A stretch of DNA of 64,000 nucleotides from Ipomoea triloba (lineage: Eukaryota > Streptophyta > Magnoliopsida > Solanales > Convolvulaceae): NCBI RefSeq assembly GCF_003576645.1, contig NC_044919.1, forward strand, positions 28,643,528 through 28,707,527. Reading direction: 5' to 3'. This document shows positions 36,201 to 50,391 of the stretch, piece after piece. Numbering within the stretch: the first letter of the stretch is position 1; each line of letters begins with the position of its first letter. A program made the position numbers and the translations under genes. A model generated the notes under the pieces. The model was given only the letters and a program-made list of their open reading frames with translations. It did not search any database and had not been told where the DNA came from.

Positions 36201-36963
36201 GAAAACTACTAGTCCCCTCGGGTCGTCATTAATAGGGCATCTTACAAGGTAAAAAGGGCGCACATGGGTGGGGGATTAGTTCAGGTGCAAACTGGGACAG
36301 AGGGAGGGGTTTCCCATGTACGGCTGTATCACATCGATAGCGGCAGCTTGTTACATTATTCATCCACCCATTGTTTCATTCTGGACCATATCTCGATTGA
36401 GATGTATGGGGACTAAATTAATAAGTTGCACGCAATGGCGAATCAAAAGCTGCCGAATTTAGTATTGCACAATTTTGTTCATTTACAGCTAGCTGGATTT
36501 AGTTGAGTTGGTGTGTTTTTGGAGTAGAAAGGGCTAATGCGTGTTGAATTGTTGATTGGTTTAAGGTTGACGGTCTTATCCGGTTGATGGAAGGAGAACA
36601 CGTTGGACCTTTTAACCTTGGAAACCCAGGCGAATTCACCATGCTTGAACTAGCCAAGGTGTGTAGCTCACCTCTTCCATTCCATGAGCTATGAAATTAC
36701 AGTTAGAATTTGTATTGAAAGAATGGCGGGTGGTGGTGCAGGTTGTGCAGGAAACCATTGATCCAAATGCTCGGATAGAGTTCAGGCCAAATACAGAGGA
36801 TGACCCGCACATGAGGAAGCCTGATATCTCGAGGGCAAAAGAACTGCTTGGATGGGAGCCCAAAGTGCCTCTAAGAAAGGGTTTGCCAATGATGGTGCAA
36901 GACTTCAGGCAGCGTGTCTTTGGTGACCACAAAGAAGATGCTCCAACAACCTCTACAACCTAA
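33224..36963 (+). CDS. UXS: UDP-glucuronate decarboxylase (UDP-xylose synthase), Golgi membrane type
   Basis: Seven exons (33224-33856, 33960-34107, 34610-34689, 35545-35628, 35707-35781, 36566-36658, 36742-36963) join to 444 residues. The enzyme converts UDP-glucuronate to UDP-xylose with NAD+, feeding xylan and other wall polymers. A short cytosolic tail precedes one membrane segment at about 43-60 ([18 protein letters not shown]), giving a type II Golgi protein. The Rossmann motif GGAGFVG is at 130-136, and the SDR catalytic pair is Tyr266 and Lys270 in CYDEGK. Other landmarks are [30 protein letters not shown] and [12 protein letters not shown]. Length and membrane anchor fit the UXS2/UXS4 class. 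Intron 1 is U12-type AT-AC (separate entry). Introns 3 and 5 are long. Confidence 0.97.
33857..33959 (+). other. UXS: U12-type AT-AC intron in UXS
   Basis: This 103-nt intron begins ATATCCTTTT, matching the U12 donor consensus, and ends TTCAC. A branch-point-like TTCTTAAT ends about 12 nt before the 3' site. No GT-AG alternative keeps the family sequence VKTI followed by KTNVVGTL in frame, so the AT-AC boundaries are required by the protein. Confidence 0.93.
34843..35360. repeat. Tandem duplication of about 255 bp in UXS intron 3
   Basis: Two imperfect copies (about 34843-35104 and 35120-35360) share TTAATTACAT, AAGAAACTTAATAGTT, TATAATTTTCTTTA-like, AAGTTAGAT, ATTTATGCA and CACTTTTGACCTG in the same order. 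Confidence 0.75.
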
Positions 36964-38025
36964 TAATGCTTCCAATATTTGACAATCATGTTTGTACGTG
37001 GTCAACAAGGTAAAAACGTGGCACAACACCATTGACCATTACAATTTCCCATGCTATGCTGCTTCTGCCGCACCGTATTCTGTCGGTGCTACTCATCCAG
37101 TCCGTATCCTTCATCGTCCTTTAAACAGTTCTAGAGCTTTTTATTTCCTTAGAGATATCTACCATTTTTGTATCTTAAAAATCCAATGCTATTACTTATG
37201 TAGACAACAAGCTTTATATTATGGAGTGGAGTATTCAAATATTCAATAAATTGTGTCCATTTTCTTACAAGTCCATGGTACCTTTATTCAACTACACAAC
37301 ACAATGCAATTAGACAATTAAACTAAAAAAAAAACCCTTGCCTTTTCAAGTGAGAATGCAGTCTGGCCTTTCCTGGAAAGCTGAATTTTTTTAAAATTAA
37401 AATTATTATTAAATAATTATTTAATTTAAATTTATTTAAAAAAATTTAAAAATATTTTAAAATTCAGTAGGCCACATCAACATGTTATCAAGTCAAAAGG
37501 TCATTTTAAGTTAAATTCTACTCATTATTTTGCATTATTCAGGAACCTAATTGTAAATTCCTTTTAGTTCAATGGTCCAATTGCATTTTACTGTGTAATT
37601 GGATAGCCTATTTGGCTCTTATTTCAATTTCTTATTATGTACTAAAAAGATAATGCACCAATTCATCCTTATCACATACAGAGAAATAGTATGATCATGA
37701 AATGGGGGCGGAACAAAGTTTATATAATCTTGTGCCAGTAGGAAAGAGTACACAAAAGGATAATAACAAAAAGACCAGTAGCCGAGGGTTTTGTAGTATA
37801 GAAAGCTGTTCTACAATATCTTACAACAACCAAAGTCTAAATTGAGAAAATCAATATAACTGCAATAGTAATCTCTTCAGTGCAACAGGGACTCCGGATG
37901 ACAAGCAGTGCAGCAGTAGCCTGTAGGACATGAAGTCATTTAGAACCTAAATATACTATTATGAGCTGGAAGGGGGTAAAGATGGTAACATGATTTGTGG
38001 GTGGGTGGGGGGGGGGGGGGGGGTT
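36964..38025. other. UXS 3' region and intergenic sequence up to the gap
   Basis: The UXS 3' UTR probably extends to about 37250, where AT-rich sequence with AATAAA-like motifs occurs. Bases about 37380-37470 are very AT-rich. No gene is seen. The block ends in a G-run (about 38007-38023) just before the Ns. Confidence 0.5.
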
Positions 38026-39461
<1,436 letters not shown>

Positions 39462-40901
39462 CTATTTAGGATTTCGGAGGACAATGATCACAGAATCTCC
39501 ACGTAGGAACATCTTGCTAATAAACCTATCCTTGTTAACAGGAAGAGCTTTCTTTTTCCCTTTGCCAGTTTTGGGAACCTGCAGTCAAAACGTAGATATC
39601 AAACAAATGGGAAACTATACTACTAAAAAGTTCAAAACATATCAGGATATCTAATTCTTCAATAAAAGAGCACCTCAGTCCACATCTCTCTAACATTTTC
39701 CAGCACCATGTTGCAATGCCGATCAAAAGCCCTGACACGCCCTAGAAGCTTTCTGTTGTTACGACAGTTGATGAGCACCTAAATGCCAGCAAAGAGTAAG
39801 GAACATTGTCAGTTTTTTTTAAAAAAATATATATCCAAGACTGTATTCTCTTTCAAATAAAAACATGCAAACCTTCTTAATTAGGAACTATATATTGTTG
39901 GGGTGGGGAAGAGGGGGAGGAAGGGGTGCATATGTAGCATAACACATACAAAAAGCGTTAACATAGTAAGATCAAATACCTGTGTGTTGTTCCTGACACT
40001 CATCATGAGGACAGAAAGTGGCCCCGTGTTGAATTCCTCTTCTTCATTCTTCCCCTGACAAAGGCAAGCAATAAAATCAAACTTTAAAAAGAACCAAAAT
40101 AAAAATAATAGTAATAATAAAAAAATCATCATATGAATCAAATAAGAAACACACACAGCATGTATTACTAAATAAAAGAAGCAGACAGATGGAGGTTTCA
40201 TCTAGTTATATATTGTATCAGACAAATCATCTAAAGCAATATCCCTATTACTTGCCTTTCATTTCAGACAGAAATGTTGAGGGAGAATTCGCAATAGATT
40301 AACATGAAAATCTGGAGTTCAGTTATATGGAGTATATGAAAAGAATGCAAAAGGTGATGAGAGAAGGAATTTGAGAGAATCAATAATGCTACTGGTGTGA
40401 CCAATCAAGTTTTTCCATCTTCCTTTTTAGGCAGCAAAATCTACTAAGAGATGCACTGCATTAGACTAACTTCAAAACCTGGAGTTCAGTTATGTGAAAT
40501 GAATGCAGAAGGACGATGTCTCAATAATTATATATATATATATATATATATACCTAAACTTCAAATTCATCATGGACACTGAAGGCAAATGAATAAGATT
40601 ATACCCTAGGCCAAAAAAGGAAAGAATTTGAAAATAATGTAGGGAGCTGGTAATCAAATAGGAAACAAATAGAAAACTTACAGGTGCATCCTCTTCCATT
40701 GGCCGACTGCACAATTGCAAAACACATCGTGAATTAGTAATCGATATTTCATTGAGTTGTAAAATAAGAAAGAAAGAAAAAAGAAGGTCGTCAATAATCT
40801 ACCAGTGTTCATTTTACTCGCTAGGGTTTTGGACAGCATAATGCATCATAAAACGGAGAGAACAATGAAAACAGAAACGAAGCGAAATGAACAAACCTCA
40901 T
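39462..40901 (-). CDS. SmD2: Small nuclear ribonucleoprotein core protein SmD2
   Basis: Five coding exons (40901-40897, 40706-40682, 40054-39980, 39778-39674, 39578-39462) join to 108 residues, the normal length of SmD2. SmD2 is one of the seven Sm proteins that ring the U1, U2, U4 and U5 snRNAs in the spliceosome. The sequence begins [10 protein letters not shown], carries Sm1 (residues [20 protein letters not shown] to [12 protein letters not shown]), a basic loop ([11 protein letters not shown]) and Sm2 ([14 protein letters not shown]). The first coding exon supplies only five bases, ATG AG, and the start is fixed by restoring MSRPMEED across the junction. A leader intron (about 40936-41050) lies upstream in the 5' UTR. 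The TA microsatellite at about 40527-40551 is inside intron 2. Arabidopsis places SmD2 next to UXS, as here. Confidence 0.97.
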
Positions 40902-41157
40902 TTCCGGTGGAAAAGGACTTCGAAAGCAAGCACTGCGAAAAGAAGAGTAAGATTACTAGCTCAAAATTGCAGAAGCTAGAGATTATGCACCACATATAAA
41001 CGCGAGTAAAATTTAGATCATAAAGCTAAATTCAAAAAAAAAAAATTACCGGACAGAGGGTTTACAGAGTAGGGTTTTGAAATCCGGTCACTGTCGATTG
41101 AAGTCCGAAGAGGAACGCGACAGTGATAATAGAGGCACTGAAATGCGGGATAGAACG

Positions 41158-41171
41158 TGGGCCGGTGGGCT
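41158..41171. promoter_or_regulatory. Paired site II motifs upstream of SmD2
   Basis: TGGGCC (41158-41163) and TGGGCT (41166-41171) stand two bases apart, about 260 bases before the SmD2 start codon and just upstream of its leader exon. Confidence 0.5.
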
Positions 41172-41179
41172 TTTATGAT

Positions 41180-41909
41180 AAAAATACTTTTCGCATTATA
41201 GGCTTCCAAAAAATTGTATTTGTAATTGGGCTTAATCTCCAATATTACGGAAATATGAAATATGTTAATATTCCTTAATTTAGCATTTAGCAATATGACA
41301 CCATATTGAGTTAGAGAACCATTTTTTGGTGGCTTCAAGGAAGGTTTATAGTATAGATAATTGAGTGTTCCAGAACATCCATTGAGAAGTCAATCAATAA
41401 ATGGATTGTGAATGGCCAATCAATATACAAATTGCATGACTAACAAGTTGTTAATGTTGCGAATTTTTATCAATATCTACAAATTGGATGACAGACAAGT
41501 TATTAATGGTGCAAATATTTTTGTAGTGTTGGATGGTCTTAAGCCATTATGACTTTTGCTTGAGAAGGTCCTTTTGGTTCCACGACAATGGTGAGCCAAT
41601 GGTTCAAGCCTATATCTTATTTTACTTGTCACTAGACACATAAAACGAGATAAAAAGCATACTAGAACTATAAGCCAGGTTCATAGTTCGTTTAGAGGTT
41701 ATGCAAGATTAAGAACAAGATCTCAAGTAGACACCCTAATCAAAATGGCATCATCCACACAATATCTTAAACTGAAATGGTAACAGAATATTGTCATCTA
41801 CAAAGAAACCTTTGAAATATGTAAAGCTATGACATCCCTCATCATGTGTCTAAACTCATTTGTTCAATCCATTGGCAATGTGTTGAATTGTACAACATTT
41901 GTTCTCAAC
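41180..41909. other. Intergenic region between SmD2 promoter and NOP16 3' end
   Basis: No gene is seen. Two loosely similar segments at about 41370-41450 and 41465-41530 share CAAATTG, GATGACAGACAAG/GCATGACTAACAAG and TTAATG blocks, suggesting an old duplication. Confidence 0.4.
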
Positions 41910-43067
41910 TCAACTACCCACAATCAAGGGGTTTTTATCTTGGTACATGTGGTATCTTTTGCATAGTTTCTCTAGTGTTGCCACCGAATGCTGCATCTTG
42001 TTCAGTTTCGTGTCCATGAACATGCGCTGCAACCAAAGAGGGAAAGGAAAAAAAAAATCATTTCCACTAAGAGAAAGACATGGCAGAGCTAGTAAGTGAG
42101 TGATAAAGGATGTCAAAGGCACTTCATACCTGGTAGTCGTCTCCATATTCCTCCACAAGTTTGCGAACATAAACCCGTTGCATCGCTGTTAAAGGTTGTG
42201 GAGGTGCACTCTGCCCATCTCGTCGCTTCTTTCCAAGTGCAGACTTCAGGTCTGTAAATCTCCAAGCATTGTTAGTGCACTACAAGAACCATGAATTTAT
42301 GCAACATGGGTGTGATATCTAACCTACGGCTAGGAAAGGGGAAGCCAGCAGACAAAAGTTATGAAAACAGGGGAGAAGCATCCCAACAATGGTAACAAAC
42401 TAGATTCGCAGATTAAGCTATTTACAGCCTGAATTTGTAATTTTATTGGGGAAATATGTTTAATTCAAACCAGCATTCATATTTCATAGGATGCATTCCC
42501 ACAACTCCTCAGTACAAGCATTGTTAGGTTTTTAGGTTGAATTGTTAGTACAGAGAACTATTTTAGGTTGAATTATCTAAACAAATGAGATTTAGGTTTT
42601 TTTATTTTTATTTTTTGAAACTAAGATTTAGGTTTAATCATCACCAAGAACAAAAGCATTATAATAGCTAGCACCACTTTCATCCTCTTGATTAATTAAA
42701 AAGCAACATATAAATGCAAAGACTGACCGTCTTCCTCGAGGTCGCTGCCGGAATCGAGAGGCTGGAACTCGGCGTCAGAGTCGGCGTCATCGGCGGAAGC
42801 GGGCGGCGGGACCTGAAGAGAATCGCTCTCGACGATGTGGGAGGTGCGAGAGCGGACGCCGAGCAAGTTGGGGTTGGAAACGACGCCAAAGGACTTGTAA
42901 TTCTCAATGACGCTGCCCTTTTCGTCCCACTGTGAGTGAGGATCCAGGAGAGACCGGAGCTTCGGCGGAACATTGAACGCCGGTTTGAATATGTGAGGGT
43001 TTTTCTTTGGCAATCCTACTCTCACCTTAGCTCTTGAACTCTTGTATTTCCTTCGCGACCTCCCCAT
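41910..43067 (-). CDS. NOP16: Nucleolar protein 16 (60S ribosome biogenesis)
   Basis: Three exons (43067-42728, 42251-42130, 42026-41910) join to 192 residues. NOP16 is a small basic nucleolar factor of pre-60S particles. The N-terminus MGRSRRKYKSSRAKVRVGLP is the family signature. It is followed by KKNPHIFKPAFNVPPKLR, NYKSFGVVSNPNLLG, an acidic stretch ending SGSDLEED, and the C-terminal helix region (LTAMQRVYVRKLVEEYGDDY, KLNKMQHSVATLEKLCKRY). The last residues are KNPLIVGS. Length and order agree with the plant family from memory (Arabidopsis At1g02870). A telo-box tandem lies just upstream, as expected for a ribosome-assembly gene. Confidence 0.95.
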
Positions 43068-43095
43068 CTCTCTCTGCGCGCCGGAAGGCGGAAGT

Positions 43096-43115
43096 GGGTT
43101 TAGGGTTAGGGTTTA
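43096..43115 (-). promoter_or_regulatory. Double telo-box upstream of NOP16
   Basis: On the coding strand the 20 bases read as two overlapping AAACCCTAA-type repeats, 29 bases before the start codon. Telo-boxes co-regulate ribosomal protein and ribosome-biogenesis genes in plants. Confidence 0.7.
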
Positions 43116-43935
43116 TGCCCCAATTTCTTTACTTCTTCCCAGATTTTGTGAGTGACATTATTTTAGGCATAAATGTTTTATTGAAAATAAAAATATTTCA
43201 CCGTCCATAAGTAATAGTGATGGTCAATTAGTGGTCCGTAAGGATGCACAGCCGACCGAGACATATGGCCAATTAAGAAGGTCATGTTGGAGTCCATTAG
43301 AGCGCAAGTAAGCTTCGTTTGGAAAGTAGGAAAATAACTTTTGGAAAATGAATAATTTTTCAGAAAATAAGTCATTTTTTAAAAAATAGTTTTATTTCTA
43401 ATGTTTAGATGTATTCTGAAAAATTGTCTTTACGTGTGTTTGGTTCATTTTCTGAAAAATAGGTAGAATTGTATAATTAAACATTGTAATTATTTTATTT
43501 AAAATATAAAAAATTATAATAATATTAAAATAATTTTATTTATTAAAAATAGAATTAAAAAATCAAAAATAAAATTTAAAAAAACACGTAAAACAACGGG
43601 TTTCCTCAGAAACCTGTACTGTGTCCGTCGGTTTTCAACGATTTTCATCGGTTTCTGACGGTTTCTCACCTCTTTGGTTCATTTTCGGTCATGGGTGATA
43701 TGAGATATAAGTTGGTTTTGGCCGAGAACATGCGGAATGTCATTTTGGCGATTCCAGAAAATGACTTACGTAAGTCATTTTCCGGAAAAATGAACTGATT
43801 TTCCTTGGTCAACGAAAAATATTTCCATTGCCCGCAATTTCCGATCGAAGTGGGTAGCTCCAGTAGACCCATAGATCATGGAACAAATAGGGTGGGTAGG
43901 CCCAAGCACCCCACTACACGTATAGAACGTTGTCA
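43116..43935. other. Intergenic sequence resembling decayed DNA transposon
   Basis: AT-rich with repeated GAAAATAAGTCATTTT and a local palindrome GACTTACGTAAGTC near 43764-43777. The phrase GTGTTTGGTTCATTTTC resembles the ends of common plant MITEs, but I could not define both ends. Confidence 0.4.
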
Positions 43936-46489
43936 TGTAAGAATAAACATAAAATCATAATACACTGTAATGATTTAACCTAATAGCGGAAGCCATAGGA
44001 CCGAAAACAAAATGATTTAATGAATAAACCTTATGTTCATTCTTGATTTGTAATTAGTTATCAAAAACTAATTACTGCCACAATGGCTAAATTTGACCTT
44101 ATAAACTCACACCGCTTGATTTGTACAATATTGATGGAAATGTTACAATTTTCTATTTGGTGCAAGCATTGGCACAACCTTCATTTAAAAAAAAAAACAT
44201 GAATCATAGTGGTATCAGGTATGCCCTCTAAATTAAAGTGTGAGTAATACCAACTATGCATCACATGTATTTGATTTCAAACTCATGTTCTTTATAAATA
44301 AACTCTACGTTTATTCTTGGTCCAATCTTGAGGATATTTCTCAAATAAATATGTGCATAACCATATGAGGAACCATCCATATTACATAGAAGTGACAAAA
44401 TGTATGTACGTACGATATAGTCACATAATTAGTTCCATGTATCCTGTATGATCCTTAAAAATTATTATAAGCATGCCTTAAGTAAGGATTCGAAACTATT
44501 AGCAAAATGCTAATATTTTACATGACCAACTCCTTATCTTTAATACTATCTATGATGACTAAGTTTTCGGAGTTGTCACGTCTGCTACTCCATTTTCATT
44601 TATTTTAGCCAAAGACAGTAATTGAGTAGTCCATATTCTAACGGCTTTAAATGACAAATCAATAAGTCTAAGCCCACAATGAAACTTTAAACATACACCT
44701 AATAAATAATCTCGATCCAAAACAAAAAAGAAAGCCCAACTTTTATGCCAGATAGCAATAACGAGGATTTATTTATGTAACTTTATGAAACAACACAAAT
44801 GTATCAATATAAAAAACCCTCAAGATGAATCAATCTCATAAATCTTTGTTTACTTTATGTCTCTCAACATTGAATTTTTGAGCCTTTTTCAAATCTTAAT
44901 GACCCAAGATCAATTTGATGAGACCAAAAACTCCAATAAATGCTAAAGAATCCAACTCATGATAGTTCACCATAAACTTCATGCCATTGTTAAAATAAAA
45001 ACTATTAAAGTTGTTACAACATTTTCATAAATATGTTGCACAACTTTTAGTTCAAACAATTTGAACTATTGATTTTATAATTAACAAGGCAAAGTGTCGT
45101 ATCCTTGAAGTGGAACAATCTTGAAATGGGATATCTTAATGATCAAATGATCACTCCCACTAGTCAAGCCATTACTCCCATTAATCAAGTCATTCTTAAG
45201 CATTATATAAATGATATACATACACACTAACGATCCTCATGTCCAACTAGTTTAACAAGAAATAGAATTGCCCACCATAGTTGGACATGCTAAATATGTA
45301 CATGTAATAGACACAATTTCCAACTAATTGAACAAATTAAATTGCTATAGTTGAAATTTGGCTAGATATGTACACTTCCAATATAAGGATCCAAAAGTAT
45401 ATCATGTCTAAAATTCAAAAAGGATCTATTGTGATTGGGCTGAAAAACCAAGTAAGCCATGTATAGTAACAATTTTAAAGTTACTAAGTTTTTGGAGATT
45501 AACAAAATACATGTGTTGCCAATGAAACCCATGTCTCATAGAATTATAACTGACCTTAAAGTTATAAATTCTAAAATGAATGGTATGATAAAATTTTATC
45601 TTGATCATCAATTTAACCAGAAGAACTTAATGACATAAAACTTGCCTGTAGGCTAAAGATTTATTCAATTAGACTCAACAGAGACTTTATGACAATCAAA
45701 TAGAAGAATCTAGTGACATAAAACTTGTCTGTAGGCTAAAGTTTTATTCAATTAGATCCATCTACAAGCTTATGATAAAACTATCAAACCATGTTCCTTT
45801 TCTCAATCCCTGTGGGTAAATTCAGAAATATGATTTGATTTTTTATCCTGACTATTTACATAAGCTATGATAAAATCTACCGATAAAAATTTTATTATAG
45901 TTTATGTAATTAGTTACAAGGTGATCAAAATATCTTACTAATTTCAGTTATGAAATTGTATTGATCACTTGATATATGTACACTAAAGAATATTAATTCA
46001 TCAAGCTATTAATCTAATTTCCTTTTAATGCATAATAAATACACACAAAAGAAACTAAACTAATACCTTCATGTGGATAAACCTCAAGAATAATATTCTT
46101 TGAATACGTACATATATCAAAATTTTATGATAGAAGATGACAATTCTCAATTTATTTACATCATAACCATATGTTAAATAAATTAACTTTCCTCCTATCT
46201 GTAAGAGTATGATAAAACTCACCAAAACTATATTCTGATACATAATTGCCTGTGGGCTAAATTATGATCATATATAGTTTGGTGTTTTTACCATAATTAA
46301 TCATATGAACATAATAAAATTGTCTGTGAACTAAATTTCATTATATCATATAATTAATCACAATCAATACGTCTATGGCTGTATGTGATCACACAAAATT
46401 TTAATTAAATACTGTGGCTATTCTTTAATTAATCAAAATTATATGATCACTAGATGATTATCTTGATATTTTAGGCATCAACTTTAAAT

Positions 46490-47009
46490 GAGTTAATTCC
46501 AGCAATGGTCCTCCGACTATGTTAATTTTCCAAAAACAGTCTCCGATTTTTAATTTGGACAATTTAAGTCCCTTGACTTTCAAAATTTTTCCAACGTTGG
46601 TCCTTTCATCAAATTTTTGTTAAGTTGAGGTCAAATTAATGGGTACAATTGCCCGTTCACATGTTTTATGTATTATTACTCGTATTTCTCCTGTCTTATA
46701 CGCTATATATATGAATATAATGTTAGTCGAAGTCTCTTCGACAAAGATTATATGGCTTCGATTGAGATTTCGACTGAGATTATATTCATATATACAATGT
46801 ATATGACAGGAGAAATACGAGTAATAATATACTAAACAGGTGAACGCACAATTTTACCTCCTCATTTGACCTCAACTTAACCAAAATTTGACGAAAGGAC
46901 CAACACTGAAAGAATTTGAAAGTCAAGGGACCTAAATTGTCCAAATTAAAAGTCGAGGACTAATTTTGGAAAATCAACATAGTCGGAGGACCATTGCTAG
47001 AATTAACTC
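46490..47009. mobile_element. MULE-type MITE, near-complete foldback
   Basis: The 520-bp element is almost entirely two inverted arms beginning GAGTTAATTCCAGCAATGGT and, at the right complement, GAGTTAATTCTAGCAATGGT. It is flanked by ACTTTAAAT (46481-46489) and ACTTTAAAG (47010-47018), a 9-bp target duplication with one mismatch. The terminal GAGTTAATT is shared with the 6367-7884 MULE. It is nested in the retroelement. Confidence 0.82.
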
Positions 47010-47709
47010 ACTTTAAAGCCTAAAAACAATTATACAACAATGTGATAAACAATTCCAAGTATACTTCATGGTTCATGTTTTCTCACACAAAAGGCATAAT
47101 TGACGGATAATCTTTCCAAATCTTAATAGTTCACCTTATGAAAAGGCTTTTAATCTCAAGTGAACACCTTAAACGTTCTTAAGATGCGTAAACATAATAC
47201 ACTACCGTATATAAGTCCACACATAAAGTTCAACTTAACAGGGAATTTTATAATTCCTAACATATGCAATGCTTAAGGCATATATAAATTCACATAACTA
47301 GAAAATGTTATGCTAGTGAACAATTATGCATGAAATTCTATAAGCTCATATCCAAATAAATTGCACACCATAATAGCAATTCAAAATGAGCTATAAAATT
47401 ATTATTCAAATAATAACATAAATCCAAAACTTGAAGGATTATAAAATCTGAATAATAATAATCTATAATAACTATATACTTTTCAGTAATTGAAAGGTTT
47501 TAACTTGTATGCCCAATGCAAAAATGATTCAATGCATATAATAAACTTTATGAGAACTAGCTTAAAATTGTAAATTCTAACCATATCAAAACTATATGAT
47601 ATGTTGACATTTACAAATTAAATTCTCACAAAATTAAATTTCATAATTTAAATCATAATATTATGCACTTAATTTTAATTATATGCATAAAACAAACTCA
47701 TTAAAAAAT

Positions 47710-48235
47710 ATGAATATAAAATCAAATATTCATACTCAATCAAAGTGGGCATCACAATCCAAAAACCAATAATGATATCAATGTTACGACATATTGATTC
47801 CTCAGTTCGAAAACCGATAACCGTTATTATTGTAATAATGCTTATGTAACAGTAACAATTGAACAATCAATTTCCCCAATCGTAACCCTTGATATTTAAT
47901 AGCAATAACTATAAAACGTTACAAAATATTATTATTAACACATATATGTTTTGGATCAAAATGAGAGCGTTTCAAAATTATGATTTCAAATCATACTATC
48001 AAAATCCAAAACTAACGATGATAACGACACAAATCATTGATTCATCGGTTCAAAAACCGATAATCGTTATTACTATAATAATTCTAATAATTATTACATA
48101 GTAGTAATAACGGAATAATCAATTACTTTAATCGTAACGGAACAACATTTAGTAATAATAATAATAATTATTATTATTATTAAATGTTACTTAATATCAT
48201 CAATTAATATTACCATAAAAGTTTTGGACAAGCAA
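47710..48235. repeat. Tandem duplication of about 250-265 bp inside the retroelement
   Basis: Two imperfect copies share TTCAAAAACCGATAA-type, CGTTATTA, GTAATAAT and CAATCAATT blocks (47750-47890 against 48005-48140). Confidence 0.65.
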
Positions 48236-49348
48236 ATTCAAAGGAATTTGAAAATATGATTCTTAAAATCATAATCGAAATTATTGCGGCAAGACTGAAA
48301 AGGAAAATAATCTCCAATTTGCCAAAAACATATGCATTTTTCCAAAATTGTGATACAAAATCACACTCTATAATTAAAAATATTATCAAATTACGATAAA
48401 ATTTCAATGAATAGTCATAATAATCACATAATACTATAACAATTAGGAGATTTAAAATGGAAAAACAAATTGCTAAAACCGCAAGCTTTTAAAACATTTT
48501 TTGGGAAAATTTTAACTCAAATAATCTGAAAAACTTTAATGAAAAATATAATAACCAATATTTTCAACTTTAATTAACTGATATAAAGGCATAATTTAAA
48601 AGCAGTTCTTGACTAAAACTTTATTGATTTTATTAACAAAATCACAACAATTAGTCACGAAAAATAGCAATTTTATCTTTATCGACAACAATATATCAAT
48701 ATGATAACAATTGGTCCGAAATAGCTTGTTCAATTACCACTAATAATATTATTAAAATATCACTCAGTTATGGCGTGAACCATACTTTAATGACCTAGAT
48801 ACGTCCCAAATAGCTTGTTCAAAATAGGTTTTAAAGCCCCAAAGAGACATAAGACTAAAGTATGTCTAAAATTAAAGGGGAAACTAAACTAGTTATCTTA
48901 GTGGGTCATAATGAATCCAAAAATAAATGATATTTCAAAAAGAATTTATAAGTTAATAATATGCTAAATACATCTTTAAAACATGCTTTTCTAAATGCAT
49001 AATTATAACCCTAAGATAATCACCAAGCATGATATGATTATGCATATTAACCTATATATTCTAAATAAAATGCAATATTTCAAGCAATTTATTATACACC
49101 GCAATATTAAATTAAAATTCAAAGAACAAATTAATATTTTCCTAAAGATGAATAATAATCTAATAATGAATTACGAAAAAAATAAATTAAACAATTAAGT
49201 TAAAAGAAACCCAAATATGATATGGAAAAAATACTTAAGCAAGCCTAAGAACTGAAGCAGGTCCATATCTTTAATAATAATGAACCCAAAAATTTAAGGC
49301 AAAACCAAATGCCTCAAATAAATTAAATAGGTCCAATTATTAGGACAA

Positions 49349-49545
49349 ATTATTGCATGGACCATGGTCCACACAGCTGTGTGGACCAAAAATAAAAGGT
49401 ACATTATTTTTGTAAAGGTACATTATTTGATAGTATATATCAAATAATATACATTCAGTACAAAAATAATGTACCCTAAAATAATGTACCTTCAGTACAA
49501 AAATAATGTACCTTTTATTTATGGTCCATGCAATAATGATTGATT
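49349..49545. mobile_element. MITE-like repeat, copy 3 of a three-copy family
   Basis: Ends ATTATTGCATGGACCAT and its complement ATGGTCCATGCAATAAT form clear inverted repeats. The interior has repeated AAAATAATGTACCTTCAGTA-type phrases in inverted order, making a near hairpin. This is the best-preserved copy of the family. Confidence 0.75.
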
Positions 49546-49669
49546 ATTATTATGGTTGGCTAGGCTGGCCGAAATGGGCCTAACCCAAACAATTAAGTAT
49601 TATTTTAATCCATCAAAACATCAGGCCCAACCAACAAAACTATAGCATTATGTTCTTTAATCAACCTCA

Positions 49670-50391
49670 TGAACCCTAGCTGCTATATCCTTATTCATCC
49701 GCAGTCAGCAAAAGAAAGAAGAGACGAACGGAGATGGACTTATCGAATGAAGCGCCATGCCGGAGAGCACCACTGCCATCATCATCGCCATCACCATCGC
49801 CTTTCTCAGCCTACTGTCGGTGTTTGCTCCACCGGGAAACCAACTCCGCCGCGCCGCCGAAACCAGCCTCGCCGTCGTTGACTGGAGCCTGAAGAGCGTT
49901 GTCGCCGGCGTCACCTGAAGGAGAAGACAAACCATGATGTCTCCGGAGATCCCAGCTCCGCCATCGCCGCATTTCTCCATCACAACGCCAATGCCGTCGC
50001 CACCCACCAGCTCCCTCATGGTCACTGCAACTCCAAGCTCCGTCGCCGACGTTGCCTGAGGAAGAAGAGAAGCAGCAATGAAACCATCGGCGGTAACCAA
50101 GCTTCGCCGTCGCCCGCCACCATCCCTTCTGGTCGCAACGCCAGCGCCAACGCCGCCAAGCCAGAGTTCGGAGCTGCCACCGTTGCCGACGCTCGCCATA
50201 GCCACCGCCATTGGGAGAGGATCCGGAAAGCCCAGCTTCGTCGTCGTAAAGCCAGCTTCTCTACCGGCATCGCTTGGTCGCAACATCGACCACGCCACTG
50301 ATGCAGTCCATCCACGCCGCCGTCGCGATGTTGAATACAAAATTATTGGCGAACAAGCAGTAAGTTTATATGTATAAATTTCGAGAAACAA
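49670..50391. other. GC-rich block with long overlapping frames, function unknown
   Basis: The block is GC-rich inside a very AT-rich element, with a 228-codon minus-strand frame (49705-50391) and shorter plus-strand frames. None matches a family I recognise. Internal similarity suggests an old tandem repeat. Its location just downstream of the primer-binding site is where gag would be expected, but no gag motif is visible. I do not call a gene. Confidence 0.35.

Noticed and set aside
49705..50391. 228-residue minus-strand frame as a gene
   Set aside because: GC-rich composition gives long frames on both strands; there is no recognised domain, and it lies inside a retroelement.
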